Shown one piece after another: positions 8,889 through 16,279 of a stretch of 42,352 nucleotides of DNA. The translations under genes and the position numbers were made by a program. Numbering within the stretch: position 1 is the first letter of the stretch; each line of letters opens with the position of its first letter. Below the pieces are notes generated by a model, which did no database searches, was not told the DNA's origin, and was given only the letters and a program-made list of their open reading frames with translations. Source of the stretch: Acidimicrobiales bacterium (lineage in GTDB: Bacteria > Actinomycetota > Acidimicrobiia > Acidimicrobiales > SZUA-35); NCBI GenBank assembly GCA_020628065.1, contig JAHDFR010000015.1, positions 1-42,352 on the forward strand, written 5' to 3'.

Positions 8889-10160
8889 CTACTGACCGTC
8901 CCGGCCGTCTTCCTGCACCGAGGCGGCGAACTCGTCAACTGCTCCAACATTGCCACCGATTTCCTCGAGAGCAATCAGTGCGTCTTCGATGGTTGCCACC
9001 GGCACGATCTTCAACTTGTCCCCGGCCCGGTCCTCCAGATCCTCCAGAGAAATGGACCCGAGATCGGCCGGCACCAGAAATACGTCGGCTCCCATATCAC
9101 GGACGGCCGCCGTCTTTTGCAGGACGCCACCGACCGAGCCCACGTTGCCGATGACATCGATGGTGCCGGTCACCGCCACATCGGCGCCGCCGGTCAGTTC
9201 GCCTTCGGTCAGCTGATCAAGAACGGCAAGGGTAAAGGCCAACCCGGCGGACGGGCCGCCCACCGAACCACTGTCGATTTCGACGTTGAATTCGAAGCCT
9301 TCGTTGAACAGCAAATTGTCAACCGGCGTTATACCAATGAAGCTTCCGCCCGGTATCTCGGGGTGTTCGCCCAAGACCAGGGAAACGACCTCCGCCTGCT
9401 CCTCGCCGTGTCGACGAACTTCCATTTCGATCTCGTCGCCAGGTGCGTAGCCGGAGAGCACTTCCCGCAGAGTGTTTGTGCTTGGAATCCCAACGCCGTC
9501 AATGGCAACAATGAGGTCCTGGGGCATCAACAGCCCGTCGGCCGGGTCGCCTTCGGTGGTGTTGACCACGATCACCGCGTCGGACTGCACGGCGTCGTAA
9601 CCCAGCTTCTCAAGGGCCACCGCAACGGCGACCTCCTTGGACTGGTCCATAAACTCGAGGTTCTGGCTTCTGTTCTCTTCTGGTGTCCGACCGTTGAGAA
9701 TCAGCTCCTCGGGAACGACTTCGACGTCACGGTCGGCCCGTAACCACAACCACTCCCAAAAGTTCGGCCGCTGCCGCATCTGAACGGTGGTGAAGAGGAA
9801 CGTTCCATCACTGGGGAACTCGTCAATGCCTTCAACCGCCAAGAGCGGTTCGGTGTCACGAGCCGAGCCCGGCATCAAACCGATGTAGGGAACTTTGACG
9901 AACGCGCCCACGGCCACGCCGACAGCCAACAGAGCGACCAGCAGTACCGCCATGTTTCTGACCATGCGTCGAACCCGGCTGCTGTACACATCGGCGGCGC
10001 CGGACGAATCGGACACATGGTCATACACCTCGGTCATGTTGTCTGCCGGGTTGCCTTCAGCCGGATTTTCCATCGCCGTATCGCCTCCGGTACCGCCAAC
10101 TTCAGGTGCTGCGTGACCTGGCTGGTCGTCACCGCGTACACTGGGAGAAGCGTCGTCCAT
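8889..10160 (-). CDS. Membrane-anchored PDZ-Lon (S16) protease, YlbL/Rv3194c type
   Basis: The protein is 423 residues from the ATG at 10160, chosen because AGGAG lies 4 bases upstream; an earlier start at 10190 is less likely. A charged cytoplasmic N-terminus of about 65 residues precedes one membrane segment (AVLLVALLAVGVAVGAFV). A PDZ domain (about 195-270, with DGLLMPQDLIVAIDG) and a Lon-type proteolytic domain follow. The catalytic dyad is visible: Ser304 in GGPSAG and Lys349 in GGVLQKTAAV. There is no ATPase domain, as usual for this family, so substrates must already be unfolded or extracytoplasmic. In mycobacteria the homologue lies next to UPF0182; here the DivIVA-like gene sits between them. 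The substrate is unknown. Confidence 0.93.
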   Translation of the reverse strand: MDDASPSVRGDDQPGHAAPEVGGTGGDTAMENPAEGNPADNMTEVYDHVSDSSGAADVYSSRVRRMVRNMAVLLVALLAVGVAVGAFVKVPYIGLMPGSARDTEPLLAVEGIDEFPSDGTFLFTTVQMRQRPNFWEWLWLRADRDVEVVPEELILNGRTPEENRSQNLEFMDQSKEVAVAVALEKLGYDAVQSDAVIVVNTTEGDPADGLLMPQDLIVAIDGVGIPSTNTLREVLSGYAPGDEIEMEVRRHGEEQAEVVSLVLGEHPEIPGGSFIGITPVDNLLFNEGFEFNVEIDSGSVGGPSAGLAFTLAVLDQLTEGELTGGADVAVTGTIDVIGNVGSVGGVLQKTAAVRDMGADVFLVPADLGSISLEDLEDRAGDKLKIVPVATIEDALIALEEIGGNVGAVDEFAASVQEDGRDGQ

Positions 10161-10359
10161 CGTTCTCCTATCGGACACTATGACGACCAAACTACAGCGG
10201 AGACCTAAACCTCCCGAAAAAACCCACGCAAAATGGCGACAAATGATCCTTTTGTGTGGCCCGCAACCGCCGATCGGTCAAACGAACGACCGCCACGGGT
10301 CCCCGGCGGAACTCTTTCGAACACTCACCCAAACCGATGCATCGACCAGGTACGTCCAC

Positions 10360-10542
10360 ATGACGGCAAGCAGCCAAACAGCACCCCGAACGCCCCGATC
10401 AGCTCGAATACCGCTGTGGCGACGGTTCACTGCGGTCATCTCGTTGGCGGCCATGGTGCTTATCGGCGGGCTGGTGCTGGCCGGCCTGATTACGATCACC
10501 ATCTTGCTGCTCATCTTCTTGGTCGAGCAGGCCATCGCCTAG
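10360..10542 (+). CDS. Small single-span membrane protein, hypothetical
   Basis: This 60-residue frame has a basic N-terminus (TPRSARIPLWRRF) followed by one long hydrophobic helix, VISLAAMVLIGGLVLAGLITITILLLIFLV. The positive residues before the helix predict an N-in orientation. The open frame continues upstream to 10180, but the upstream part has no protein character, so the ATG at 10360 is preferred. There is no strong ribosome site. It lies divergent from the PDZ-Lon gene, and a weak GC-rich hairpin follows. The function is not recognised. Confidence 0.5.
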   Translation: MTASSQTAPRTPRSARIPLWRRFTAVISLAAMVLIGGLVLAGLITITILLLIFLVEQAIA

Positions 10543-10552
10543 ACCAGTTGAG

Positions 10553-10571
10553 CCCCGGCCGCTCACCGGGG
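10553..10571 (+). terminator. Weak GC-rich hairpin after the small membrane protein gene
   Basis: CCCCGG and CCGGGG form a 6-bp stem with a 7-base loop, 10 bases after the stop codon. No T run follows, so termination is uncertain. Confidence 0.3.
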
Positions 10572-10713
10572 AACACAGTCCCGTTAACGCGCAAAGCCAC
10601 CGGTTTGTTAGCCCGGCGGCCAAACACCGACCCGAGTGCTACGTCGGGTGTGAGATCCTCTTTTTGGGAGGCTGACGACCGGTCTGGTCTCCAGACCCGG
10701 CCGATGCGTTGGC

Positions 10714-11109
10714 CTAGCGGCCGAAGAGCCCTCGTTTGGGTCCGTCGTCACCGTTGTCATCAACCACTGCCACGGCCGAAGCGGACTCCTCGACCGCCAC
10801 CGCGTTTCCGTTGGCGCCTTGGCCCATCTGGCCGACCCCGACCTCGGCTGGGGCGTCCATTGGCAGTCCGGCGTTGGCCTCGTCGGCGTTTAGCATGGCG
10901 TCGGACGAGATCGTGGTTCCGTCGGACAGTTCGACCCGGTAGTACGGCTTGTATTCGAAGACGACCTCTTCCAGCCTGAAGATCCGGGCGTGTTCGACTC
11001 CACTGTCGTTTCGCATCCGTTCCACGAACGCCACGGCGTCGTGAATATCGTCGGTCTGGTGGTAGCCCGGCTTCCCATCGGAGCCTCGGTAGATGACCAT
11101 GTGAGACAC
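10714..11109 (-). CDS. Conserved-looking hypothetical protein with acidic C-terminus
   Basis: The protein is 131 residues. The GTG at 11109 is preferred because GAGG lies 7 bases upstream; an internal ATG is three codons later. The first 75 residues look like a small alpha/beta domain (VIYRGSDGKPGYHQTDD, then IFRLEEVVFEYKPYYRVEL). The remainder is Gly/Ala/Val/Asp-rich and ends in KRGLFGR, a basic C-terminal tip. No membrane segment or known motif is seen. It is divergent from the HEAT-repeat gene, with 53 bases between the starts, so both promoters must share or overlap that gap. The function is not recognised. Confidence 0.65.
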   Translation of the reverse strand: MSHMVIYRGSDGKPGYHQTDDIHDAVAFVERMRNDSGVEHARIFRLEEVVFEYKPYYRVELSDGTTISSDAMLNADEANAGLPMDAPAEVGVGQMGQGANGNAVAVEESASAVAVVDDNGDDGPKRGLFGR

Positions 11110-11162
11110 GTCAGAACCTCTTCATTTCCCTTGTTCGGCGGTGGGATGTCGACGGCGCGGCG

Positions 11163-11816
11163 GTGCGCGAACGACATGCGGCGGTGAGCCAGAAGTATAG
11201 TGGCGCGATTAGAGACTTGTGGCAAAAGCGCCAAGAGGTGGCGGTGGCCGGGCACTCAGGCGACACACCGACAATCGTCGCGGCATTGACCGATGTCGAC
11301 CCGATGGTTCGCCGTTTGGCCCTCGGCGCGGCCGACAAACAGAATCTGCTTGATCTCGGACGATTGAGGGCGGCTTTGGCCGACTCGGCCGAACAGGTTG
11401 TGCGGCGGGCCATCGAGTTGACCCCAAGGTCGAACAGCGGTGCCCGGCTCTGGCCCGAGTTGGTCAACCTGCTGGGTGACGATCGCTACTGCGAACTAGC
11501 AGCCTTCGCTCTGGGCGAGCTCGAGATCCCCGACGAGGCGCTGGATCCGACCACGCAAGCGCTGTCCTCACAGGCGACGGACCATTCGGATCCGCTGGCC
11601 AGAGAATCGGCTGTGGCCGCCTTGGGAGCATTGGGCACGGGCCTCGATGCGATCCTGCACGGCACCGAGGACGTTGCCACCGTACGGCGGCGAGCGGTCC
11701 TGGCCTTGGCTGCTTTCGATGATGACCGGGCCGAAGCTGCGCTGACCAAAGCGCTGGACGATCGGGACTGGCAGGTTCGCCAAGCCGCTGAGGACCTCAC
11801 CGAAACTTCATTGTGA
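11163..11816 (+). CDS. HEAT-repeat protein
   Basis: The protein is 217 residues from the GTG at 11163; another GTG at 11184 is equally possible. The sequence is built of about five helical hairpins with HEAT/PBS-lyase-like pattern, for example IVAALTDVDPMVRRLALGAA, LARESAVAALGALG, VRRRAVLALAAFDDDRAEAA and LDDRDWQVRQAAEDL. Such repeats act as protein-binding scaffolds; no catalytic domain is present. It has no signal peptide or membrane segment, so it is probably cytoplasmic. It converges on moaE, and the 43-bp tandem repeat fills the gap between the two genes. Partner and pathway are unknown. Confidence 0.75.
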   Translation: MRERHAAVSQKYSGAIRDLWQKRQEVAVAGHSGDTPTIVAALTDVDPMVRRLALGAADKQNLLDLGRLRAALADSAEQVVRRAIELTPRSNSGARLWPELVNLLGDDRYCELAAFALGELEIPDEALDPTTQALSSQATDHSDPLARESAVAALGALGTGLDAILHGTEDVATVRRRAVLALAAFDDDRAEAALTKALDDRDWQVRQAAEDLTETSL

Positions 11817-11830
11817 GACCGAGGGTCCTG

Positions 11831-11933
11831 CCAACTAGTCGACGGCGGTCGGTGGCGACCAGCCAGCGTTCCGCCAACTAGTCGACGGCGGTCGGTGGCG
11901 ACCAGCCAGCGTTCCGCCAACTAGTCGACGGCG
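11831..11933. repeat. 43-bp tandem repeat between the HEAT-repeat gene and moaE
   Basis: A 43-bp unit beginning CCAACTAGTCGACGGCGGTC is present in two identical head-to-tail copies (11831-11873, 11874-11916), followed by the first 17 bases of a third (11917-11933). The third, partial copy contains the moaE stop codon and last codons, so the array probably arose by duplication of the moaE 3' end. Each full unit carries a hairpin GGTCG-GTGG-CGACC (11847-11860, 11890-11903). Lying between convergent genes, these could act as bidirectional terminators; that role is inference. Confidence 0.9.
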
Positions 11934-12451
11934 TCCACGCTCACGATGTGTTGCGCTTCCAGGCCCCAGCTGGTGCCTTCAGCCCAGTCCTCACGTTTCC
12001 AGATCGGAACCGTGGACTTCAGCGTGTCGATACCAAATCTGCCGGCTTCAAAGGCGGCGTCTCGATGCGGAGCGGACACGACAACCACCACCGCGGCGTG
12101 GGTCAACGGCACTTCGCCTACGCGATGGATCATGGCTATCCGGGCGACGTCAGGCCAGCGTTTGCGAATCTCGTCGGCCACCGCCCGCAACCGCGGCACC
12201 GCTTCTTCCTCGTAGGCCTCGTATTCGAGCCGGGTTACATCCTCACGCCCGGTCGAATGATCTCGAGCGGTACCGGTGAAGGTCACGACCGCTCCACAAC
12301 TGGGCACGGTGGCCCAATCCGAAGCCTGATGTACCGGCAGCTCGGCGCCGCTGATCGCTATCCATGTATCTTCCTGCGGACCTTCCGGAGTATGTTCCGG
12401 TGCATCTTCCGGGGCCGGTGTCGGAACCGATGCTGCGCTGTCACTGCTCAC
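11921..12451 (-). CDS. moaE: Molybdopterin synthase catalytic subunit MoaE
   Basis: MoaE, with the sulfur carrier MoaD, converts cyclic pyranopterin monophosphate to molybdopterin in the cytoplasm. The core (about residues 40-160) shows family stretches CGAVVTFTGTARDHS, LEYEAYEEEAVPRL, IHRVGEVPLTHAAVVVVVSAPHRDAAFEA, and the lysine-containing LKSTVPIWKRE. The open frame extends upstream to 12601, but the GTG at 12451 is preferred. It gives 176 residues and has a TAAAAT box 8 bases upstream, implying a leaderless mRNA. The first 35 residues are Pro/Glu/Ser-rich and absent from ordinary MoaE proteins. No moaD or other moa gene lies nearby. The 3' end overlaps the 43-bp repeat. Confidence 0.92.
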   Translation of the reverse strand: MSSDSAASVPTPAPEDAPEHTPEGPQEDTWIAISGAELPVHQASDWATVPSCGAVVTFTGTARDHSTGREDVTRLEYEAYEEEAVPRLRAVADEIRKRWPDVARIAMIHRVGEVPLTHAAVVVVVSAPHRDAAFEAGRFGIDTLKSTVPIWKREDWAEGTSWGLEAQHIVSVDAVD

Positions 12452-12459
12452 AACACAGG

Positions 12460-12465
12460 ATTTTA
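12460..12465 (-). promoter_or_regulatory. -10-like TAAAAT, probable leaderless start of moaE
   Basis: TAAAAT ends 8 bases before the GTG at 12451. It supports this start over the longer open frame. Confidence 0.45.
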
Positions 12466-12612
12466 GGCCGCCAATGGGCAAGTGGGGCGGTTCGGCCATC
12501 TCGATCGGTTGACCGGTGAACCTGCCTAGTCGATCATCGACAACCATATCGATGCGCTGGAAATTGTCGGGTATTTTCTCCGACCCGACGGAACGCATCA
12601 ACTACCTAGCAC

Positions 12613-12618
12613 TACTCT
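12613..12618 (+). promoter_or_regulatory. -10-like TACTCT, probable leaderless start of the pseudo-HtrA gene
   Basis: TACTCT lies 8 bases before the GTG at 12627. No Shine-Dalgarno sequence at useful spacing is present. Confidence 0.4.
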
Positions 12619-12626
12619 GTAGGTTC

Positions 12627-13910
12627 GTGGCGGCAGACGACGAAGCTGAACCGACGATACGGGGCCTTCCAGACCCGTCGCAGCGCGCCTGGCGCCATCC
12701 GTCGGAGATGAACGGCAACCTGTCCACCGGTCCGGTACCGGTGGTGGAATCCGGGTCTTCGCCCTTCGCCGCGTCCTTGGCCTCCAAAGGTTTGTTCGGC
12801 GCAGTCGTGCTGTTGGTGGCGGCTGCCACCGCGTTCCAACTCTTCACCGCCGGTCAAACCGGTTTGCCAGATGAATTCTTGAGCCAAGCCGAGCAGGGAA
12901 ACAGCGCGGCCACCATTCCTGATTCGGACTTCGATCCAAACGGGTCGCCAGGCGACGATCTCGATGAGCCGGGGGCGGTGGTACCAGCAAGGGAGTCTCC
13001 CCCCACGCTGCCCGATCTAACGCCTGAGCGGCCAGCGTCATTTGCCGACAAGTCGGTGGCACAGGGCTCGCTGTTCTCATCCGACGACGCCGAGTCAGCG
13101 TTGGCAACAGTCATGATCATGGGCGACATCATGGTCACCTCGGCCAGTGCGATCGATTCCTACTCCGAACTGTGGCTTGAAGGAACAACGGCCAGAGAAC
13201 CGTTCCCGGTCAGGATCCTGGGCCACGACCGCTTCGCCGATATTGCTGTTCTGGCCACCCCCGACGCGGCGAACGTGGTCGACGGAGAGCCGGGTCTTCT
13301 TCTTGAAGAACTGGTAGCGCTCCCCCGCTTCGACCCGGAACAGGTAGAACAGGTCATTGTCGGAGACGGACGCAGGGTGCCATCAAAAGACGGAGCCGTC
13401 ATCAGCGTGGACGAAGCCATCTCCCACTACTCCGGCCATACGATCTACTCGGCCATCGTCACATCGATACCGTTCGAAGACCATCTGGCCGGCGCCCCTC
13501 TAACCACGCCGGCGGGAGATCTGGTCGGTCTGGTTGTCAACGCCGCCGGCGCCGTGGTCGCCGCCCTGCCGGTGGATGACGTCATCCGTCTGGCCCAGTC
13601 TCTACTGTCACTCGACGGCAGCGACGAATCCTTCGCCGTCGATCTTGACTCCGACGCCGACGGACGCTCAACAGTGATCGGCGTCGACCCGACCGGTCCG
13701 TTTGCCAACGACTTGATAGACGGCGACGTCGTGGTCGCCGTTGACGGCATCTCCATCATGAATCCGGACCACTTGACCCACGTCATGCGACGAGTCGAGC
13801 CCGGTTCGTCGGTGGTCCTTACCGTCGAACGAGCCAACGTCCAGTTCAAGACGTCAGCGTTGCAGGTTGACAATCCGCACCTAGCGGTCAACCCGATTTC
13901 GCAGCCATAG
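12627..13910 (+). CDS. Membrane-anchored trypsin-like/PDZ protein, probable pseudoprotease (HtrA-like)
   Basis: The protein is 427 residues from the GTG at 12627. The N-terminus has the QRAWRHPSEM motif common in actinobacterial HtrA-like proteins, then one membrane segment (about 56-73, LFGAVVLLVAAATAFQLF) and an acidic linker. A trypsin-like fold follows (about 155-320) and a PDZ domain (about 340-410, with GPFANDLIDGDVVVAVDG). The catalytic triad looks lost. The usual TAAHVV histidine region reads VTSASAI (Ser174 in place of His). The GNSGGPL serine motif reads HLAGAPL (Ala288 in place of Ser). Only the aspartate in FADIAVL (Asp205) remains. A binding or sensing role outside the membrane is inferred. 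Its 3' end overlaps the convergent SDR gene by 30 bases. Confidence 0.85.
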   Translation: MAADDEAEPTIRGLPDPSQRAWRHPSEMNGNLSTGPVPVVESGSSPFAASLASKGLFGAVVLLVAAATAFQLFTAGQTGLPDEFLSQAEQGNSAATIPDSDFDPNGSPGDDLDEPGAVVPARESPPTLPDLTPERPASFADKSVAQGSLFSSDDAESALATVMIMGDIMVTSASAIDSYSELWLEGTTAREPFPVRILGHDRFADIAVLATPDAANVVDGEPGLLLEELVALPRFDPEQVEQVIVGDGRRVPSKDGAVISVDEAISHYSGHTIYSAIVTSIPFEDHLAGAPLTTPAGDLVGLVVNAAGAVVAALPVDDVIRLAQSLLSLDGSDESFAVDLDSDADGRSTVIGVDPTGPFANDLIDGDVVVAVDGISIMNPDHLTHVMRRVEPGSSVVLTVERANVQFKTSALQVDNPHLAVNPISQP

Positions 13911-14915
13911 GGCGGCCCCCGCCGTGGCCGCCCCGGCGGCCCCCAGCACACCCAGTACCAGCTCCTGCCGCTCTCGTGGGCCAAGAGACGCAAGCAACGG
14001 AGCGGCCGTTCCGGCCATGTAGCTCTCCTCGTTGCTGTAGCGAGGCGCCCAGCCTTCCGCCCGCAACCGATCGTTGGCCACCACCCACGGATAGCGAACG
14101 TAAGGCTCGAGACCGTCAAGCAACGCGCCGTCGACCACTCGTCGAGCCAACTTGTGGCGGATCTCACCCAGCCGCTCCGGTAGTCGAACCTCGATCTCCC
14201 CTCGCATCGCCCGGAAGACGTCGGCCCCGATCCAGCCGTCGGCCGAGACGTTGTAGACATCGTCCAGTCGATTGCTGGCGGCCAAGACGGCGGCCGAGGC
14301 CAGATCCTCGTGATGAACGAACTGCATCGGGGGGTCGACCTGTTCGGCTCTTACGCTCATGGCGGCCCGCAAGGCCGCACCAACCCAGCTCGGTCCATCT
14401 TCCGAGAACGCCGTGGTCGGCCGCAGAACGGCCAAGCGGGCCTTTCGGTCCGCCGCCCACTGGCTGGCCAGCTCCTCCAACTCTGCTTTCAAGCGGGCCT
14501 GCATAAGTGCGTCCACGGGGCGAATAGGGTGAGCTTCGGTTAGTGGAACCGGGTTGTCGGGGTGGGCGCCGTAGACAAGAGCGGAGGACAGGACGACCAG
14601 GTGGCGGACGTTCGCTTCGGTGGCCGCCTCCAACAGCCGCAGGAGGATGGACGTGTCATGGCGGCGACGTCGCAGTCTCCGGTGATCCTCGGCCAGGTGG
14701 ACGACTGAATCGGCGCCTTCCAGCAGCGGTACCAGGTCGCCGGTCCGCAAGTCGACGGTTCGAGGCACGAGTCTGTCCTGCTCGGCATCGTCAGTGTCGC
14801 TGAGAGGCAGGCGGTCCAGGGCCACAACTCGCCCGACATCGGGGCGCTCCAGCAGCTTGGAAACCACTCTTCGCCCGACCCCGCCACCGGCTCCGGTAAC
14901 AACTATGGACTGCAC
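13881..14915 (-). CDS. NAD-dependent epimerase/SDR-like protein with C-terminal membrane tail
   Basis: The protein is 344 residues from the GTG at 14915. A Rossmann fold begins at residue 2 with the nucleotide motif TGAGGGVG, followed by DLRTGDLVPLLEGADSVVHLA, typical of extended SDRs. The motif VVLSSALVYG is present. The expected active-site YxxxK appears as QARLK, with Gln139 replacing the tyrosine while Lys143 remains. Dinucleotide binding is therefore likely, but ordinary epimerase or dehydratase chemistry is doubtful. The last 30 residues include a hydrophobic helix (LVLGVLGAAGAATAGAALWL) ending in RNRVDR, a possible tail anchor. It is divergent from the zincin gene, with only 17 bases between the starts. 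Confidence 0.82.
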   Translation of the reverse strand: MQSIVVTGAGGGVGRRVVSKLLERPDVGRVVALDRLPLSDTDDAEQDRLVPRTVDLRTGDLVPLLEGADSVVHLAEDHRRLRRRRHDTSILLRLLEAATEANVRHLVVLSSALVYGAHPDNPVPLTEAHPIRPVDALMQARLKAELEELASQWAADRKARLAVLRPTTAFSEDGPSWVGAALRAAMSVRAEQVDPPMQFVHHEDLASAAVLAASNRLDDVYNVSADGWIGADVFRAMRGEIEVRLPERLGEIRHKLARRVVDGALLDGLEPYVRYPWVVANDRLRAEGWAPRYSNEESYMAGTAAPLLASLGPRERQELVLGVLGAAGAATAGAALWLRNRVDR

Positions 14916-14920
14916 TGCTC

Positions 14921-14926
14921 TACCAT
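14921..14926 (+). promoter_or_regulatory. -10-like TACCAT, probable leaderless start of the zincin-like gene
   Basis: TACCAT lies 6 bases before the GTG at 14933, in the 17-base gap between the divergent starts. The -35 region would lie inside the SDR gene. Confidence 0.45.
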
Positions 14927-14932
14927 GCCCTT

Positions 14933-16279
14933 GTGAGCAGTAGTAATCCACTCGGTGGAGACATCCCGTTCTTCGACTTCAATGCTCTACTCGGCGGACT
15001 GGCCAAGGCCGATCCGTGGAAGGCGGCCATTGACATGGCGGCAGCCATTGCCTCCGACGGAGGAAGCGAGCACAACATCAATCCGGCCGATCGGATCGCT
15101 ATGGAAGACCTCGGCCGAGTGGCCGAACTCCATGTCGGTCAGGTACCAGGCCTACGGCTTCCTCCGGGCCTGAAAGTGACGGCGGTGACCCGCTCGGTGT
15201 GGAGCACTCAAAGCATCGTTGCCTACCGGCCGTTTTTCGAACGTTTCGGCGAGGCCCTGTCGGAAAATCTGGCGTCGTCGTCCGGCTCGACTACCGGAGA
15301 GTCCGATGAAACCGACGTTGAGCAGTTCGGGTCGGCGGAGGACAGCCCCTTCGGCGCCGATTTCGCCGCCCTGTTCCCCGCCCAGATCATGGGCCAGCTG
15401 TTTGCCTCCCTCGGCCCGTTTCTCGTTGCCACCTCGGCCGGCAACATGTTGGGTCACCTCGGTCGCCGGGCGCTGGGGCAGTACGATCTGCCCGTTCCGC
15501 GAGACGGCGCTGAGGTGCTGGTGGTTCCAACCAATATTGACCGGTCGGCCAAGGTGTGGGGTGTCCCCAACGACGACCTTCGCTTGTGGATCCTGATCCA
15601 CGAGATGGTCACTCATGCCGTTCTCAACATCGACCACGTACGCAGCCGTCTGGAGGCGCTCCTGATCGACTTCGCCTCCGCCTTCCGCCCCAACGAGCAA
15701 GCCATCGCCGAGAAGCTGGGTCCGGTCACCGACATGTCTCAAATGCAGGAAGTATCAGAGGCCTTTAATGACCCTGACACAGTCCTGTCGCTTCTGCGCT
15801 CACCCGCTCAAGACCTTCTGGTGCCGCAAATCGACGCCCTGCTATCGGCCATTCTCGGCTACGTGGACCACACAGTGGGAACCATTGCCGAGTCGTTGAT
15901 TCCCAGCCATGAAGACATTCGGCGCCGCATGACCGATCGAACATCAGAGGCCGACCCGTCGGATCGGTTCACCGAACGTCTGCTTGGTCTTGAAGTGGGC
16001 CCGGTCACCGTGGAGCGAGGCCGGGTGTTCATCTCAGGCATCGTCGAGCGGGCGGGCCACGACGGCCTCCAGCGCCTATGGGCTGATGAGTTGGACCTGC
16101 CTACAGCGGCCGAGGTTGACGCCCCGGGGTTATGGCTGGCCCGTATCGGGTTGGCTGACGACCCCGACGGCATGGGGCTGATCGTTCCTGATGACCTTTC
16201 AGGTCTCGACGACCTCGATGGCGATCACAACGATCATGGCGAGGGCGGCAGCGAGCCTCAGGGCGACGAGTCGGAGTAG
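14933..16279 (+). CDS. DUF2342/Zincin_2-like protein with disrupted HExxH motif
   Basis: The protein is 448 residues from the GTG at 14933, a usual length for the actinobacterial DUF2342 family (Rv3195-like, sometimes labelled F420-biosynthesis-associated). It matches in overall order: N-terminal helical region, GNMLGHLGRRALGQYDLPVPR, VVPTNIDRSAKVWGVPNDDLRLWILIHE, then a long helical C-terminal domain. In the family the zinc motif is HEVTH. Here it reads HEMVTH (residues 223-228), with one extra residue between Glu and His, so no HExxH exists in the protein. Peptidase activity is therefore doubtful. The C-terminus is acidic and disordered. The 3' end overlaps the convergent MFS gene by 22 bases. 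Confidence 0.85.
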   Translation: MSSSNPLGGDIPFFDFNALLGGLAKADPWKAAIDMAAAIASDGGSEHNINPADRIAMEDLGRVAELHVGQVPGLRLPPGLKVTAVTRSVWSTQSIVAYRPFFERFGEALSENLASSSGSTTGESDETDVEQFGSAEDSPFGADFAALFPAQIMGQLFASLGPFLVATSAGNMLGHLGRRALGQYDLPVPRDGAEVLVVPTNIDRSAKVWGVPNDDLRLWILIHEMVTHAVLNIDHVRSRLEALLIDFASAFRPNEQAIAEKLGPVTDMSQMQEVSEAFNDPDTVLSLLRSPAQDLLVPQIDALLSAILGYVDHTVGTIAESLIPSHEDIRRRMTDRTSEADPSDRFTERLLGLEVGPVTVERGRVFISGIVERAGHDGLQRLWADELDLPTAAEVDAPGLWLARIGLADDPDGMGLIVPDDLSGLDDLDGDHNDHGEGGSEPQGDESE

